Shown: positions 11,330-24,654 of the stretch, in pieces
Position numbering within the stretch: position 1 is the stretch's first letter
Layout of the letters: every line of letters begins with the position of its first letter
Assembly (NCBI RefSeq): GCF_932294415.1
Contig: NC_065535.1
Coordinates: 25,508,782-25,572,781, forward strand
DNA length: 64,000 nucleotides
Reading direction: 5' to 3'
Origin: Quercus robur
Taxonomy: Eukaryota > Streptophyta > Magnoliopsida > Fagales > Fagaceae
Program-made: the position numbers and the translations under genes
The notes under the pieces: generated by a model
The model's database searches: none
The model's input: the letters and a program-made list of their open reading frames with translations, nothing else
What the model was told of the DNA's origin: nothing

Positions 11330-13877
11330 AGACCAATTAATAATTGGCTAATATTGGATTATAATATTTTCATTGGATTTTTCACTTATGGCAATCCTCA
11401 ATTCCTCACGAAATTGTATTGCAGTGAGAGATTTAAAGATAAGAATTCATTTCAATGTAGTTTATAGTACATTGAATTATTTTTTCTCCTAAATTTATCA
11501 AATTCTTTTAATGTATGCTAAAGCATTCTCAAATCGATTCGCAAAAAAAAAAAAAAAAAGCATTCTCAAATTTATTGCAGCATAATCACAAATTCCTATT
11601 TCAGTATTTCATCTGACTAACAGAGGATTTACAACAAATACACTGAATTCCGAAGCCATGTCAATCAGGATGCTATATTTCTGTTCGCACTCCATCCTAC
11701 CTTGTAATATTCAAAGCAATTGGAAAACAATCACCCTAAAGTCATGGTACTATAAATTAATATTCAGTTAGTGACCTAAAAGCAATTTACATGACCCACC
11801 CAACAACTTATACTTTCTTAATTGAGTGAAAGTAGGGAAAAATAAAATGATATTAGAGAGAGAGTTTGTTGCTTCCCTGAACATTTTCTTATAAGCCTCA
11901 AGTTAGGGCAAAAGGCTATAGTAAAAGAATTTATAATGTTTCCAATCACACCAAAGCATAAATCTTTGCTGCATCAGCATGAGGGTACCCGCGATGCTGG
12001 ATTTGGTTTTTTGCTGCTTTTTTCTCGATGATTTTTATTTTTTATTTTTAAATTCTTTTTCATTGGATTGCGACTGGATTGGTTGTTGGTCTATATTGAT
12101 ATATTTTCATGTAAATAAAAAATTTTACTAGTTAAGTTAACCGAAACTAAGTGAAAGAGTGTAATTAAAGTATGTGTGTGTTTAGCAATTAGTTTGTTTC
12201 TCAAATAATTAATAAATAAATAAATAAATGAAATTCATTCTTCTTTCACGTTGAAAATATATACAAAAACATGTTTTGAAAATTAATTTTTTTACTGGAA
12301 GTGTCAAAATACTATTTTGACTCCTATATTTTAGGGTCATTGTTAATTTGATTTTTACATTTTTGTAGCAATCAATTTGGTTCTCGTTATTTTCAACTTG
12401 CACCCAATTTGATCTCTAATGTCAAATCACAGCTTTTCTTCCATTTTCTTACACTTTCTTGACAACCAAACACAAAAACACAAATCAAATTTAAAATCTT
12501 CAACTCCGGTGGACACACATATCAACTCGGCAACCAAAACAAACCCAAATTTAGACCTAGAATGATTGCAAATTAAAAGTAACAAGACCAAATAATTGCA
12601 AATTGAAAATAATAAGTACCATTTTGACAATTAACAAAATATAGGAACCAAAATGACCACAATTTGAAAATAATAAGAACCAAATTGATTACCAAAATAT
12701 AACGACTGAATTGAAGTGGCCCCAAAATGCAAGGACCAAAAAGAGTATTTTCACCTTATTTTTAAAACCAATTTTTAACTATTTTGAAAATATATTCTAA
12801 AAATGATGAATCAACGTACCCAAAACTTTCTTAATATTTCAAGTTGGTATTTTTTATCATAAACAGCACACCACTCACATAGGTGTGAGCAGGGTATGCG
12901 AATGTGAGTGGGATCCCCATGAAACAAAATAAAAATTCCTACTTTTTTTTTTTTTTGGTAGAAAAAATTCCTACTTTTCATGGGTTCTAAGTTCTAACTT
13001 TCTGTACAGGTATAGCTAACTTTAATAAGTTGATTCATGTAAATTATGTATCTCCCACAAATAAAGAGGGAACAGGTGAAGTTATAACCAAAAAAGAAGA
13101 AGGACAAAGTATTAATGTAAGAGTGTTTGTAAGGGTATTTTGGTTGTTGATCCCAAAAGGTCCATGGTTAAAGAATATTCATTGAAATGCATATGGGACT
13201 TGGTAGTTAATAATTGGTGGTACTAAATAATAAAACAATTATTACAACAACAACCTGATAACCACCTTGAAAGCCGCCAAGTTGGTATGTGGAAAAGTAT
13301 AGAAAATCTTGATGGAAGATTATGGCCCAAAAAAAAAAAAAGAAAAAAAAAAAAACTTTATGGAAGAGAAATGAAGCATCAAATGATGAGAAAGATGGTA
13401 CCAAAATAAAATGATGAGGAAGAGAGAGACAGACTAGTGGAGGGTTCCAAAGGCTAACTTTGCGTACAAGAAGCCAAAATTTTAAGGCGAGGGCCCCGTG
13501 ATTCGACATAATTACACAACCAATACAGCTTGGTCGGCCTCTTGCTCTAGAGTCTAGACATGGGGGCCATTTTCATTTTAGGTCCCTTGGGCGGGTTAGA
13601 AATTTTTATATGGGGCGCCACTACATTAATGTACAGTCTAGACAAGCTCCACACGTATGCAAATATGAGTGTGTGAGAAACATACAAGCTTAATTTTCTA
13701 ATATTATAGTAAATTATAATTTATAAATACATTACTTACAAAATTATTAACTTTTTGTAGACCCGACTCAGCAAATAAGATACCACCATGGTAATGCCCA
13801 AGTAAGAAAGTTATTCTGGTCACCCCTACCTATTCTTTTTTATGATTAAAAAATAAAAAGATAATAAGAACTTATCA
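11330..13877. other. Intergenic with one inverted-repeat element, no gene recognised
   Basis: Apart from the element at about 12300-12755, it is AT-rich with short frames only. No splice-compatible exons recognised. Confidence 0.5.
12300..12755. mobile_element. Long imperfect inverted-repeat element (MITE-like)
   Basis: The left side GTCAAAATACTATTTTGACT..TTTTAGGGTCA mirrors the right side TGGCCCCAAAATGCAAGGAC..AGAGTATTTTCACC. Internal arms also pair (GGTTCTCGTTATTTTCAA against TTGAAAATAATAAGAACC). No target duplication was fixed. Confidence 0.5.
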
Positions 13878-16800
13878 TCTATATATATATATAAAACCGA
13901 AGCTTTTGAAGCTTCCACAATTTTCCACGTCAGCACGCATTAAAAAAATAATAATAAAACAAAAAACAATAAAACCAAAACCAAAAACAAAAACGTCAAA
14001 AACCCATTCCCTACCCGACTCTGCCTTTTCTTTCCATGCTTTCCCTTTCACGAATACTCTGCCATCAGCTCCTCCTCAATAACACCCACGGCAAGCCAAT
14101 CAGACCCACGGCAATTCAACACCCAACCCATCCAGCCTACCTTTCCCGATCCTCTGCCTCTCCCTCTCCACGGCAAGACCCAACAGACACCTTCTTCAGA
14201 CCACCGATTTGCCACAAACTTCTTCAGACCATCGATTTCGTGGCTTTCCTACACCCAACCCATCCGGCCTACCTTTCCCGATCCACAAACTGACCACCGA
14301 TTTGCCACAAACTTCTTCAGACCATCGATTTCGTGGCTTTCCTATTGTCTTTAATTAGGTTTTTTTTGTCAATTTAAGGATTTCGTCTTTAATTAGGTTT
14401 TTTTTTTTTGTCAATTTAGGGATTTCAATTCCTAACCCCTTTTTCTCTCTATTCTTTTTTGTTGAATTGAGGGAAACACTCATAGAAATTAAAATTCTAC
14501 AGGTTTTGTAAGAAAGTGGAGATGTATTGAAGAGCCTCCCAACCTTCAAAATCTGACAACAATCCGGTTTTGCTTTACCTTCAGGTTTTGTTTTATTTTG
14601 CTATCTAGGTTTTTTAGCACATCTGTATTCGTTTGCTTTATTTCTAACTATTTTAGTGTTCTCTCAATTTGAATTGTAACGTTTGCCTCTGTGATTTTAG
14701 TGTAGTTATTATATCAAAGAATGGAGATTGGAGAGCCAAATCTGAATCCCAGCGCTAAAATCAAAGAATCTGCAATTGAAGCCAGCCTTCTTTGAAGAGC
14801 AAATTCTAAACCCGAGGTAAGAATTTCAATTGAAAGACTATCTACATATTATTATTTTCAACAATCGTACTTATTTTAGGATAAGTGCTCCGCATATTAG
14901 GCCAAGAGCAGCAGCTTTTGTACTTAGGTTTTTTTGAGATTAGCGTGGACTTATGCCTATGTCTTAGCTGTAAAGGATTAGGAGTTAAAGTTTTAATTTT
15001 GGAAGCTAATAACCTGTTGTTGATGATTTGATGCTTGTGTTTGTCCTTTCTTCCTTATGATTCTAAGAGTTTGTTTGGCTAATTTACTTTGTTCAAACAC
15101 AATCTGTATTTTGTAAGTTTCACTCAAGCCATAAATTCAACGTTTTTGTTTCTTTTGCAGGAAAAAAAAAGTTTACATCATTGGTATTGAAATTTTTTTT
15201 TTTTTTTTCATCCAACTTAAAATTCATTTAAAAATATGTAATATGCCATTTGATTTTGCATAATGATAGAGGCATTCATTAAGGCTTGCTATTTGTTAAG
15301 TCTCTCTCAACCCTCTCTCTGAATCTCTTCCTCAAATTTATAATATCTAATACCATGCCCATCTTGCATAATCATATATAACTGAGTTATATAACTTATA
15401 TTTTAGACCAAGTTACAATTTCAACAACAAATACTGACATAGGAATTTTATTTGTAGCCTTTTTGTAATTTTCTGTGGCTGAATTCTTTTAAAATAGAGT
15501 TCCGAACATGTTTATATCTATAATTATTTATACCTATGAATTGATTTTCTCATGCTCAACCTTTACCACTCCGATGCAAAGAATTATTGTAGTTCTTAGC
15601 CAGTATTGATCATATCATTTGAGTTTTGCATTTGCCTTTGTCTCTGTTTTTCTGCTTGCAATATCCCAGCTAAATATGGACATTTTTGTTTCTCTATATT
15701 ACTGTAGTTCTTAGCATGCATGGATCATTCTTAATCATTTAATGCTTTCATAATTTTCTGCACATTTTGTGTTAGCATCATTAGAGATGCTTTGGTGAGA
15801 AAGCATATAAAGTCTTTGGAGGTTATTTTCCTTACTTTGAAAAGAACAATGTTAGTCGAAGATGCATATCAGTTTTTTGATGAATTTATTGCAAGAGAAT
15901 GGGTGCTCAATGGCACTAAATTAAGTGATCACATTATTTTTTATGGATATGACTACCATCCTTTCACTTCTTTCTTTTCGCATGTGTGTGTGTGAATCAT
16001 GTTGACAAAATTGTAAACCATGATATTACTAAGAATAATATCCTCCTAGCATGTAGTTGAATCAAAATAAATTAGAGCTTTTTTTCTTTTCATTCTTTCA
16101 ATTATTGTAAACAAATGTAGGAAATGCGGGTTATTTAAAAAGAGAATTTGTGATTTTGATTATATAACAAAAAGCTTTGAGTTCTGCTTTTGAATCTTTT
16201 TTTTTTTTTTTTTAATTCATGCAATTATTGATGCTCGGTTGAATTGTAACTCTATTTAGAATTTTACACATTAATTTTGTTTCAGATTTGTTCACTTCAT
16301 AGAAATAACATTATCTTATGCTGATTTTGTTTGATGATGTGCAATGTTATAAGATGTCAAAATCCAAGAAAGTCTAAGGTGTTTTTATTTTTCTTTTTCT
16401 TTTTTCTGCATAGTAAGAGCACACAACTACGAAAGGCAAAACCTACTCATATGCATTTTAATGAGCAAGACGCTATAGTTGTAAAATGAAATTATAAGAT
16501 TTTATCAGCTTAATTATAAGATGTAAGGTGAGTTAGGTTGCTTAGATTTTGTGTAAATGTAATATTTACTAGAAATCACTTTTGACGTGTAGGTTTAAAG
16601 GAAAGAAATGAGATTTTAGAAGGAGAAAGCTTGGGTCAAAATTGTCTAATTGCAGTTGCTATTGGCTTATGTGTAAATTAAATGTCTAGAAAAAAGATAG
16701 ATGTGGCAATAGTGTTTATTGAAATTCTTGACGCATTGAATGTTTAGGAGCACGATCTCCAAAAATACAGTAGAGCGAAAATTAGATTCGTGTAGTGAGG

Positions 16801-16915
16801 TTGATTTACAATTAATATGAAGTTGTATGTTTTTATTGTTGCAAAATTAAATTTGGATTCTGGCTTTGAGCCAAGCTAGGTAAACATACAAGCAGTTGCA
16901 ATTCTTTGTAGATAG

Positions 16916-16960
<45 letters not shown>

Positions 16961-17067
16961 GGAAAAATCAACCTCTTCTCAATTCCTTTAGCCTTTTCTT
17001 TTACTGTGAGGTTGATTAATTATTTTTTTATTTAACTATCCCGTGCATCGCACGGGTTAGCGACTAG
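13878..17067 (+). mobile_element. Non-autonomous Helitron, 3.19 kb, both termini present
   Basis: The 5' end reads A|TCTATATATATATATAAAACC. The 3' end has a perfect 7-bp stem with a 3-base loop (CCCGTGC-ATC-GCACGGG, 17040-17056), then 11 bases ending CTAG, then T. This is the canonical Helitron layout: 5' TC, subterminal hairpin, CTRR end, insertion between A and T, no terminal inverted repeats. No Rep/helicase frame exists inside, so movement would need an enzyme from elsewhere. The interior has a duplicated block (TTTGCCACAAACTTCTTCAG and ACCCAACCCATCC.GCCTACC at 14120-14345), a short frame at 15792-15995, and a 38-base poly-T at 16919-16957. Some interior sequence may be captured host DNA, but I recognise no gene. 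Confidence 0.85.
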
Positions 17068-17211
17068 TTTATTTTAACTCTAAGGCAAGATCCATCTATC
17101 ATTTGTCAACAAGCTATCTATTATTTTGAAGATTACAAGAGCAATGCTCAAAAAACCCAACCCTCTACGACTGAGATATCACATCAGTCATGAGTTAGGA
17201 CTTCTAATACA

Positions 17212-17580
17212 AGGGCACGTATGATATACAGAATAGTGATTACGTTAGATATAGTAATTTTTATTACTAAGAATAAAAGATATTATAATAATGAAATAAT
17301 TATTCTTATTCATAAACTTCGTAGTTAGGTATGAAAAGTTTGTAAAAAGATGATGCATCTGAAGAGTTCGTATCTTTTTAAAATATATATATTAATTATA
17401 GAAATTGTTATATATATTAAGGATTGTCTATTACAACCATTTTAAAAATGAATAATTAATCTTGAATTTAAGGAATAACTATTTCTAATATAATAATAAC
17501 GCAATCAAACAACTAAAAAGTTATTACAAAAGAATAACTATTTTATTATAGGATCTATTATAGTTTACTAAATGTGCCCT
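17212..17580. mobile_element. MITE, family A, third copy
   Basis: The left terminus AGGGCACGTATGATA mirrors the right terminus TAGTTTACTAAATGTGCCCT. The interior is AT-rich with ATTATTCTTATTCAT and GAATAACTATT motifs shared with the other copies. Non-coding. Confidence 0.6.
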
Positions 17581-18029
17581 AAGTTCAAGTTGCAACGAAT
17601 CTCTTAGTAATTTTGATACTAGAGTTATTATTATTATTCATCAGAGCATGCAAAACGCATAAAAAATTATAGTGGCCATCAAAATATGATACTTTCTTAA
17701 ATATACATACATTTTGGTCCCTTTTAATACATCAAGGTACAAATTTTCATATGAGGCTATTACACCAAAAGATACCTTTAAAGATACGAAATAGCTCAAG
17801 ATGTTTCCATACCAAGATGATAGTCTATGAACACCAAAAGATCCACTAGCTAGGAATTACTTTGCTCCACATTAGCCTTACACTCCTTCCTTTACCTAGT
17901 TTGGAATGTAATGAGAAGGGGTGAGTTTTCACTACTCTTTATTTATATATATATATATATATATAAAAAAAAAAAGGATGAATAAATAGAAAAGAGAGCA
18001 AAGGAATCACCCAACCCATCTCAATCTTC

Positions 18030-18690
18030 TGGGTGAAAAACCTAAGGGGGAAGAGAAGAGATAAAAATGGAACCATCCCAATTACAAAGTGTAGCCCAAC
18101 GGGCCAAGTTGTGGGAAATGAAATTTACATCTCTAGAAACAAAAGAAAAATCCCAATAAAAGAGAGAACAGAGAGCAACTTTAACATTTGAGAGAAAAGA
18201 TGTAAGGAACCAAGGAGGAGTCGAGTTAATGTTTTGAAAGGCCGCGACAACTCCTTTAGAATCACCTTCAAAGAGAACATATGAGTGCTTGTGGTAGATT
18301 GCAAGTTTGATGGCTTGAAAATCAGGTTGTGTTTCTCCAAGAGTTGGATCAGAAGGAGGAAAGAGATTTAAATGAGCAAATAAGACTTTTTCAAATTCAT
18401 TTCTCCCAATAGCTGCAATGATGGTGGCATGAGGTCTAATAGTAACATCAAAATTTATTTTAATCCAACCGGGTTGAGGAGGAAATGAGCTTTATGATAG
18501 TATAGAGTAACAAACATATTTTGGACTACAAGACAATTCAAAACAAGTCAAGATTGAGATGAAGCGCATGAGTGTGAGAGCATGTTCACAATTGAGTACT
18601 GCATTCGCATTGGGCAAGGTAAATGGTATATGTTGAGGAATTTTAGCATTAAAGCAAAAAAAACAAGCCAACATCCAATCTTGTATCTGT
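18030..18690 (-). pseudogene. LINE-derived RNase H-like fragment
   Basis: The minus strand from about 18480 down to 18040 stays open over a stretch reading GWIKINFDV, an IGRNEFEKV segment, FEGDSKGVVAAF, PPWF and WDFSFVSRDVN. This is the pattern of the RNase H-like domain (RVT_3) at the C-terminus of plant L1-type LINE ORF2 proteins, where the consensus is IKxNFDxA..ARN..LEGDSKxV. The region at 18490-18690 probably belongs to the preceding part of the same element. No reverse transcriptase or endonuclease is attached, so this is a 5'-truncated relic. Confidence 0.6.
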
Positions 18691-18699
18691 CTTGTATCC

Positions 18700-20480
18700 T
18701 AAAAAAAATTTAGACTTGTGCTACAGTACCATCACAAATTTGTGATGGTACTATAGCACAATTGTAAAAAGAAATAATATTTTTTTATTCATTCATTCTC
18801 CTCCCACTCTCTATCTCACGTCTTAATCTCTGTCTCTCTCTCCGTGTCTCATTTCTAGCTTTTATTTATGTTTTGAAATATGTTATTTTATTGTATAGAT
18901 ATATTAGTTTAATGTGTTATATTGTAAAATAAAAATTAAGATGTTGGGTGTATTGTAAAATGGTATAGTATAATTGATAAAATAGTTTTTTGAGATGATA
19001 AAATAGAATAAGATAGAATTTCCAGATGGGAATGCTCTGAAGTACAAACATCAACAAGCTGAAAAATTATAAAATGGTTACTGAAGAAGTAATAACATTA
19101 GCGCGGGAAATGGGATGCAGGAAGGTGGTACTAAAAGGTGATGCACTCTACAAGTTCCCATTTTCGAACCTGTGTGAGAAAGATATAAACACAAAAAAAA
19201 ATGCTGGGGATGAATGCAGAAATATAAGTGGAAATGAATGAAAAATAAGGGGGCATTATTAGTTAAAAAGTATTCTACTAAAATCTTGTGTCCAGAGCTA
19301 TTTTTTTCCTTTTCCCATCTTTACTTTTTCTTTTCAGCTTTTCTTTTCTGCTCAAAGCATCCTGACATTCACATATATATGAACAATTACGAATTTAGAA
19401 CATTGCCAACTCCTGAAGAACTCATTCCCATTTCCCATATATTCTAACTAATTATGAACTAGCAGTGACACTTTATAAACAAAAAGAGAGAGAGAGAGAG
19501 TGGTGAGGGCCCAAATTGGTATGAGATCAACCTGAAAGGCTGAAACAACTACAGCTTCTTCCTTGCTGTAAACAGGAGCTTTCAATTTTCAAAAGCGAAA
19601 AGAAGAAAACAAAAAATGGAATCAATTTATTGAAACTCGTGGTAATTAGCTTGAACCAAAACTAAAACTACTCTTAATTACAGTTCCTTTTACAAATCTA
19701 TTCCATCATCTTCAGTACTTCAACATGGGCAAAACATATTCGTTTCCCGAATTTCTAGAAGGATGTTACATCAACGTGAACTTTGGGGGACCCCAAGTTT
19801 TCTGTGTCTGCATCATTGCTTACGATGTGTTCCACCTTTTTGTTGGGTTTGGTCATTGGACTGGAGCGTGTGATTTTCATGTACTTCACAAACTCAAAGA
19901 GCAATACGACTTCCACTTGGTTTTGGTCATAGATTTTTATCATCATGGAAGATTTTAGGACTTCTTTATCACATTATGATATTTGAATAAGTAAAGCTTC
20001 TTTGCCAATTACATTCTAAATCTTCTAGAAAAGGAAAAAAAGAGAGTACATTCTAATTAGCTGAACGAGAATGTTATATAGACGTTAAAATTTGGCACGT
20101 GACGCACGTCATACATTCTGTTATCTAAGCTTTTTTTACAAATTGATTTTATTGTCTAGGCATTAATAAGAAATAGTCAAAATAATATTTTTTATATTGT
20201 TAATGTGATACTAATGAAACTTATTGTTACTTCAATTTGCAAGTTTTTCTCAATAAAATTAGTAATAGTTTTTGCAATAAAATTAGCAATACTATAAATT
20301 AGTTTGAAATTTGCTAACGACTGATTAACTTAATGAAATTCTCAGTCCCCTTGAGTCTCAGTTCTCACAGAGGGTTGGGTATTGGCTAACCCCACACCTG
20401 ACTTGTGGTATGGTAAAATATATTTAATATATTATTTCTATACTTTTCAAATCTTAATATATACTTTACATTGAGCATGA
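18700..20480. other. Intergenic, no gene recognised
   Basis: AT-rich. A plus-strand frame at 19725-19958 with an overlapping minus frame has no recognisable family. A short GA tract lies at 19485-19500. Confidence 0.45.
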
Positions 20481-20484
20481 CAAG

Positions 20485-21040
20485 GGTGTTGCAAAATAAA
20501 TTCGTCACACAAGGAAATGAAGCTAACGGTTCCTACGGGCCCGTCAGCTTCATGTGCATATACAGAGAAGCGACGGCAAAATTCTCGAACGGAGTAGGTG
20601 ACCGACGGATGTGAAGAGGTCGATGGTGTTAAAGAGATCGACGGGTCCAGCTTGGCTTAACTTGACCCCACAGATATTTATGTAAGGAAATATCTAATAT
20701 CTCACGATCAAACCTAATCAAAGGAATCCCTACAAAGAAAGGACCCTGCAAAGTACGTGTATTAATGAGGATCTTCCCTACAAGGAAAGATTTTTTCCTC
20801 CAAGAAACGAATGTCAGTTCTACACTACTATAAAAACCTTGAAACTCTCACAAATCAAGGTACGCATAATTTACCTTAGCTCTGACATTCTAGAATTGTA
20901 AAAGTTCTCTAACTTAACCTTCGGAGGGTATTTGGCCGGTACCACACCGGTGCTCTCTGTAGGGTCTTCTTTGTTTCTATTTCATAGGTTTTGTCTAGAG
21001 CACGTGAGGACTACGCAACTCATTGACCATTTTTGGCATC
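20485..21040 (+). mobile_element. Isolated or truncated Ty3/gypsy LTR, Tat-lineage type
   Basis: The segment is richer in GC than its flanks and has a TATA-like CTATAAAAACC (about 20829), then the Tat-type downstream motif CGGAGGGTATTTGGCCGG with ACCACACCGG. It ends near a degenerate primer-binding site, TTTTTGGCATCATCAG, which resembles TTGGCGCCGTCTG. No internal coding region or second LTR was found nearby, so it is a solo or truncated LTR. The left boundary is approximate. Confidence 0.5.
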
Positions 21041-22046
21041 ATCAGAGCACATTTCACCTCTCTTAGTTATAAAAAGAAAAAAAAATATTGTAATTTTTGT
21101 GCCATTGTAGGTATCCAATTTTGCAATCATCAAAACTAATGCAAGGGAAAAATTGTCAATTTATGACAAAAGAAAAATCATAATTTTAACCAATGGATGA
21201 GTAAGTGATTAATTTAAAATGAAATCATAAGTTTTAACAATTAAAACAACACCTCAAGTGCTTAAATTAGATAATTGGATCTCAAGATCAAGCCACATCA
21301 ATATTTTAACTAGTAATACCTATTCTTGTCGTTAGAGTTAAAATAAATGTTATTATGAGTGATTAGTTATGATTGATTCTCCAAATAATTAATTACATGT
21401 GGTAATCTCATTGGTTGCGTATGCTAAGAAATGCACCTCAACATGCGTGGTATAATTCTATTGTATAATTATGTATTTTTTGGATAATTAATTAATTAGT
21501 TTAAAAAATAATATTGTTAATTAAAAATTGGAGATGAGGGGTTAAGGAGGCATTGCGATGATGTTGAGGTTAAATGTTGACTTCTAAAAAGAATAAATTA
21601 TAAGATAACTACTCTAAAAGTAGAGTTCATTTTTTAAAATTAATCATATAGAACTATGGTACATTGCTTTGTTAAAACATTTACAATGTATATATATATA
21701 TATATATTATAAATAATGTATAATTTTATTCTTAAATTAATCTCTTTGAATAATATTTAAATGGTTATAATAAATTAATAAAAAAAATCAAATATTCGTA
21801 TTCCAACTATTTTTAGTTTCATTTGATTTAGGATCACTATAATCACATCACATTCGTTTATTGCTCTTAGAATATTATTATTAGAATTCACTATAAACCA
21901 AAGTCTGTGTTGTAAGCCTTAAAAAAAAAAAGAAAAAAAAAGTTAAAATCAATTATCTTTTATATTTAAAACAATTTAAAGAATTCCATATATATTCTAT
22001 ATTCTTATTTTGAGATTTTTTTAACATACAAGAAATTTATATAAGT

Positions 22047-22208
22047 GTGGGTTCCAATTAGCTCAATTGGTAAAGTCTCTGATTGTTATATAAGAGATCT
22101 AGGGTTCAATCTCCGCCTACACCAAAAACTGATTGCTTTCTTGGTCTGATGATTACTTTATCATCAGGAGCGGACGCCATAGGTTGAAACTCTATAAAAA
22201 AAAAAATT
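22047..22208 (+). mobile_element. tRNA-derived SINE, copy 1
   Basis: It begins GTGGGTTCCAATTAGCTCAATTGGTAAAG (box A-like) with GGGTTCAATCTCC (box B-like), the two internal RNA polymerase III promoter elements of a tRNA-related head. The body reads TTGGTCTGATGATTAC.TTATCATCAGGAGC and ends in poly-A. TATAAGT flanks it on both sides (about 22040-22046 and 22209-22215), a likely target duplication. It is not a functional tRNA: there is no cloverleaf acceptor match. A related copy lies inverted at 41861-41999. Confidence 0.75.
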
Positions 22209-22299
22209 ATAAGTCAATTGTTTTTATGCAAATCACATCTCCTATGTTCAATAGTTTATAAACTATGTGAAATATTTTATAAAACACATTATTTAACAA

Positions 22300-23350
22300 T
22301 TTGCAAACAATAAAAGTGGTGGTTAAATCAATCCCAAATCATAGAGGTATGTTGAGGTCCAAAATTTCACAAAAAACCCATTCTATGAAAAGTAAAAAAG
22401 ACCCAATTTGTGCAGCAAGAAGAATCAACATCAAGACCCTATGTATGTTCAGATTTCCAGCAAAAAATGCCATTAAAAAATCCAGCAAAATCCAGTAAAA
22501 GAATTGGGCCGGGATACCCAGAGGCTGCCAGAAGCTCGGGATCCTCGGGATGTGCAGCACAACGTGGGATTGAAACAACTCAAGAGGGGTACCATGAAAT
22601 ACAAGAAACGAAGAACAAATATGTCCTACTCAAACACCCAGTGATGCAGCAAAGAACCAAAGAGCTTGGAGAGTGACAATTCATGAAAAAAGGCTAGTAC
22701 CTCGGGGAACCCAGAATGAAGAACTATAAGGGGAAGTGGCTGGGAAAACCTTCAACCCAGCAGAAATGGATTCTGCCCACTTGGGAAAAATGACATCAAG
22801 GAAAGACAACCAACAACTGAGTCTGAAAAGTGAGAAACCTTGAAAGAAGAGAGATTGAAGGTTAGTTGCCCAAGGACGCCCCGGAATGGAAAGTCAGCAA
22901 GTGACTTTTAGAGAAATAGCACTAAAAGATGAAAACTATCAGAAATAAGGAAAGAACTAGCCATTAAAGTGGCTGCCATAACAGTGGCTTTGGTACCCAG
23001 GGAGCCCAGGGGGAAGAATCAACGGTATCCTGAACTTTAAAATGACACTATAAAAGGGGAAGACAACCAACATTGAAAAGGGGATTTCAGAAATAGGGAA
23101 TCAGAACAAGAATCGTTGAGAAAACTTTGTCAAAAACTCAAAGAAAGCAGAAAACAGAGCCCAGTATCCTAGAAACAGCCACTATAGAACATACTTGGAT
23201 TCAAAGAGATTCAAATTTTGCAAGTCTTAGAGGCTTAGATAGCCATCTAATTCTGTAATTTTTGAGCTTATTTGGACCTTGTAACATGTCTTAGTGAGCA
23301 CATTGTAATCCACAATTAATAAAAATAATGAAATATCTCATATTGATTTG
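22300..23350 (+). mobile_element. Possible solo LTR or TRIM-like segment
   Basis: The segment differs in composition from its flanks, has a TATA-like CACTATAAAAGGGG at about 23046, and has polyadenylation-like AATTAATAAAAATAATG at about 23312. Repeated CCCAG/CCCGGG-type motifs recur from 22510 to 23960. The frames within it have no recognised product. The boundaries and identity are uncertain. Confidence 0.3.
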
Positions 23351-24413
23351 AGGATTTCTAACAATTACTTCGAGTATTTCTTTAATATATTATCTTCCTT
23401 TACTGCTTCTTGCTGCTCAATACATATATTCTTGCTTGTTAGTTTTTCCTTTTACATAGCCAAAAGCTGAGTCCTTTTACCGAGGTCCTCACTTCAACTT
23501 GGGCCTTGGACACACTTAGCCTCCAAAGAAATATATGCCAAAACATACACACATCAAATATTTCTCTCTCCCACAAAAATCCTTCTCACCTAACCATCTT
23601 GGAAGGTAATGCCCAAAAAAAGCCACTCGAACTTGAGTTCCAAATCCCACAAGTCTTGTGCAAAAGCACTAAGCCTGTGAGAATTGGGGCCAAGATCCTC
23701 GTGGCTAAATCATTCTCATGAAAGTCATTTACATATATGTGTATGTATTAAAATATATATCCTAATCTAAGAAACTAACAATTATTTGAAGATATGTGTA
23801 TTGTATAGTTGTTCTTGTGTAGGATCTATAGAGGTAAAGGGAAAAGACAAAACTCCATTGCATAACAAGCATAGAGAAAGATTGTATAGTGCAGAGAATC
23901 AATATTCTAGGTTCTTACAGGCCTAATACGCCCTGGGATCCCACGACAGTATGCCCGGGGTACCAAGTGAAGGAATTCTTTTAAATGTTTATACAATAAA
24001 ATATAAGCCTTAAATATTCTATTTCAATCTCTTTCTCATTGTGAATATTATGAATACTTATTTTACTTATTAAATGGTCATTTTATGACACTAAAACACT
24101 TATAATGGTATTTTATTGCTTAGGAGGAATCGCATTTTTGCCTTGAGAAGATTTATGTGATTTGCGCATAACTTGATTCGTAATCAGCCCCCATTTAGCT
24201 GCGGTGAATCAAGCCCAGTCCACCAAACTACAACTATTTGGCCCAGGATCCTTGGGCCTGTGTGCTAAAGAAAAAAAGCACTCTCACAAGGTATTATCAA
24301 CAAATTGAAAACTAATTTTCATAATAAGAAATGAATATAATTTCATCAAAGAAAAAAAGAAGAAAGAAATGAATATAGTTTGGGGAGGTATTATTACTTC
24401 AAACTGTATATTG

Positions 24414-24415
<2 letters not shown>

Positions 24416-24496
<81 letters not shown>
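24416..24496. repeat. (CT)n microsatellite, about 80 bp
   Basis: An uninterrupted CT run just upstream of the LTR retrotransposon. Confidence 0.97.
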
Positions 24497-24501
<5 letters not shown>

Positions 24502-24654
24502 ATAGGAATATGGATATTGTCTATAGATAAAGGCATTGAAAAAAATTGTGAGGGGCCAAATTCTAATTTTTCTTAAGAATTGCATATAAATAAATCTAAA
24601 TAAGAGTAACAAATAAAAGTTTTTCAAAATAACTTGTGAGGCAATGGCCATAAG

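Noticed and set aside
19725-19958. Plus-strand 77-codon frame MGKTYSFPEF and its minus overlap
   Set aside because: No family resemblance and no supporting splice sites on either strand.
22050-22130. Possible tRNA gene (box A/B-like sequence)
   Set aside because: No complete cloverleaf, and the sequence continues into a SINE body with poly-A and target duplication. A second diverged copy exists at 41861-41999.
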